Of a stretch of 14,899 nt of DNA, positions 14,250-14,899 are shown in pieces. The stretch is taken from assembly GCA_945878355.1 (NCBI GenBank), contig CAMCTC010000113.1:1-14899 (forward strand), written 5' to 3'. The position numbers were made by a program, and so were the translations under genes. This DNA comes from Bordetella parapertussis. Lineage in GTDB: Bacteria > Pseudomonadota > Gammaproteobacteria > Burkholderiales > Burkholderiaceae_C. The stretch's first letter is position 1. Each line of letters begins with the position of its first letter. Below the pieces are notes generated by a model. The model had not been told where the DNA came from. It worked only from the letters and a program-made list of their open reading frames with translations, and searched no databases.

Positions 14250-14899
14250 ATGCGCGTTTTCACCGCCACGCTCGCCACCGAGACCAACACCTTCGCACCG
14301 CTGCCCACCGGCCTGAGCTCGTTTCGCGAGCGCGGCTACTTCAAGGCCGGCGAACACCCCGAAGCGATGAGCTTTTTTGCCGGACCGCTGTGGGCAGCGC
14401 GCGAGCGCGGCCGGCCGCTGGGCTGGCAGCTGTTCGAAGGCATGGTCGCAGCGGCCCAACCCAGCGGCACGACTACCAGGCTGGCCTACGAGACGCTGCG
14501 CGACGAGTTGCTGGCCGACCTGCGCGCGGCGATGCCGGTCGACATGGTGTTGCTCGGGCTGCACGGCGCGATGGTCGCCGATGGCTACCACGACTGCGAA
14601 GGCGACCTGCTGCAACGCGTTCGCGCGATCGTCGGCCCGGGCGTGGTGGTCGGTGCTGAGCTCGACCCGCACAACCACCTCAGCGAGGCGATGGTGACCC
14701 AGGCCGACCTGCTGATCGCCTACAAGGAATATCCGCACACCGATATCAAGGAGCGAGCGCTCGAACTCGTCGACCTGTGCGCAGCGCAGGTCGCGGGGCG
14801 GGTCAAACCGGTCGCCGCAGTGGTCGACTGCGGGATGATCGTCACGGTGCACACCTCGCGCGAGCCGGCACGCGGTTTCGTCGATCGGATCCAGGCGCT
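14250..14899 (+). CDS. MlrC/M81-family metallohydrolase, N-terminal part (3' truncated by window)
   Basis: The frame opens at ATG 14250 with AGGA (14238-14241) 8 nt upstream and stays open to the window end, giving about 216 N-terminal residues of a family usually near 500. Recognisable blocks are TLATETNTFAPLPTG at the start, GMVAAAQPSGTT, VLLGLHGAMVADGYHDCEGD, VVVGAELDPHNHLS and YKEYPHTDIKERA. The His/Asp/Glu residues in the last three blocks are the expected zinc-site region. MlrC from Sphingomonas hydrolyses linearised microcystin peptides; most relatives have no known substrate and presumably cleave other peptide or amide bonds. Spacing of 18 nt after the DauA-like gene indicates co-transcription, so it may release or further process an amino compound handled by that dehydrogenase. 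Both are inference from context. Confidence 0.9.
   Translation, partial: MRVFTATLATETNTFAPLPTGLSSFRERGYFKAGEHPEAMSFFAGPLWAARERGRPLGWQLFEGMVAAAQPSGTTTRLAYETLRDELLADLRAAMPVDMVLLGLHGAMVADGYHDCEGDLLQRVRAIVGPGVVVGAELDPHNHLSEAMVTQADLLIAYKEYPHTDIKERALELVDLCAAQVAGRVKPVAAVVDCGMIVTVHTSREPARGFVDRIQA

Overview
This is a high-GC, gene-dense bacterial window. It has no RNA genes, insertion sequences or CRISPR arrays that I can see. The Bug/TctC-type periplasmic receptor, the compact GC-rich codon usage and the mix of catabolic families point to a betaproteobacterium, most likely Burkholderiales. That assignment is inference, because no rRNA or other marker gene is present. The region looks like accessory catabolic territory.

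Layout. (1) 1-2893, plus strand: the 3' part of a Baeyer-Villiger-type flavin monooxygenase, an isocitrate-lyase/PEP-mutase superfamily lyase with the KKCGH active-site motif, and a Bug-family tricarboxylate-type binding protein, closely spaced. (2) 2894-3025: convergent spacer with four copies of a 13-bp tandem repeat and a perfect 8-bp inverted repeat. (3) 3026-3982, minus: a GNAT acetyltransferase fused to an N-terminal helical domain. (4) 4178-12861, minus: nine co-directional genes with overlapping or very short junctions, in transcription order BtpA/SgcQ-family protein, FGGY sugar kinase, HAD phosphatase (beta-PGM type), SDR dehydrogenase, polar-amino-acid ABC transporter (binding protein, permease, ATPase), gamma-glutamyltransferase-fold hydrolase, DeoR regulator. 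(5) 12862-13064: divergent promoter region with three ATTC motifs spaced exactly 10 bp apart, a candidate operator. (6) 13065-14899, plus: a DauA-like FAD-dependent D-amino acid dehydrogenase, then the 5' part of an MlrC/M81-type metallohydrolase running off the window.

The nine-gene block is the main item of interest. It joins amino-acid-type uptake and an N-terminal-nucleophile amidohydrolase to a sugar kinase, a sugar-phosphate-type phosphatase, a dehydrogenase, a BtpA/SgcQ TIM-barrel protein and a sugar-phosphate-sensing type repressor. Alignments made from memory suggest that the binding protein and the hydrolase have each lost the Asp that normally grips a free alpha-amino group. One coherent but unproven reading is a catabolic system for a conjugated or N-substituted compound with an amide or amino-acid part and a polyol or sugar part. 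The divergently transcribed dehydrogenase and MlrC-like hydrolase may belong to the same regulon.
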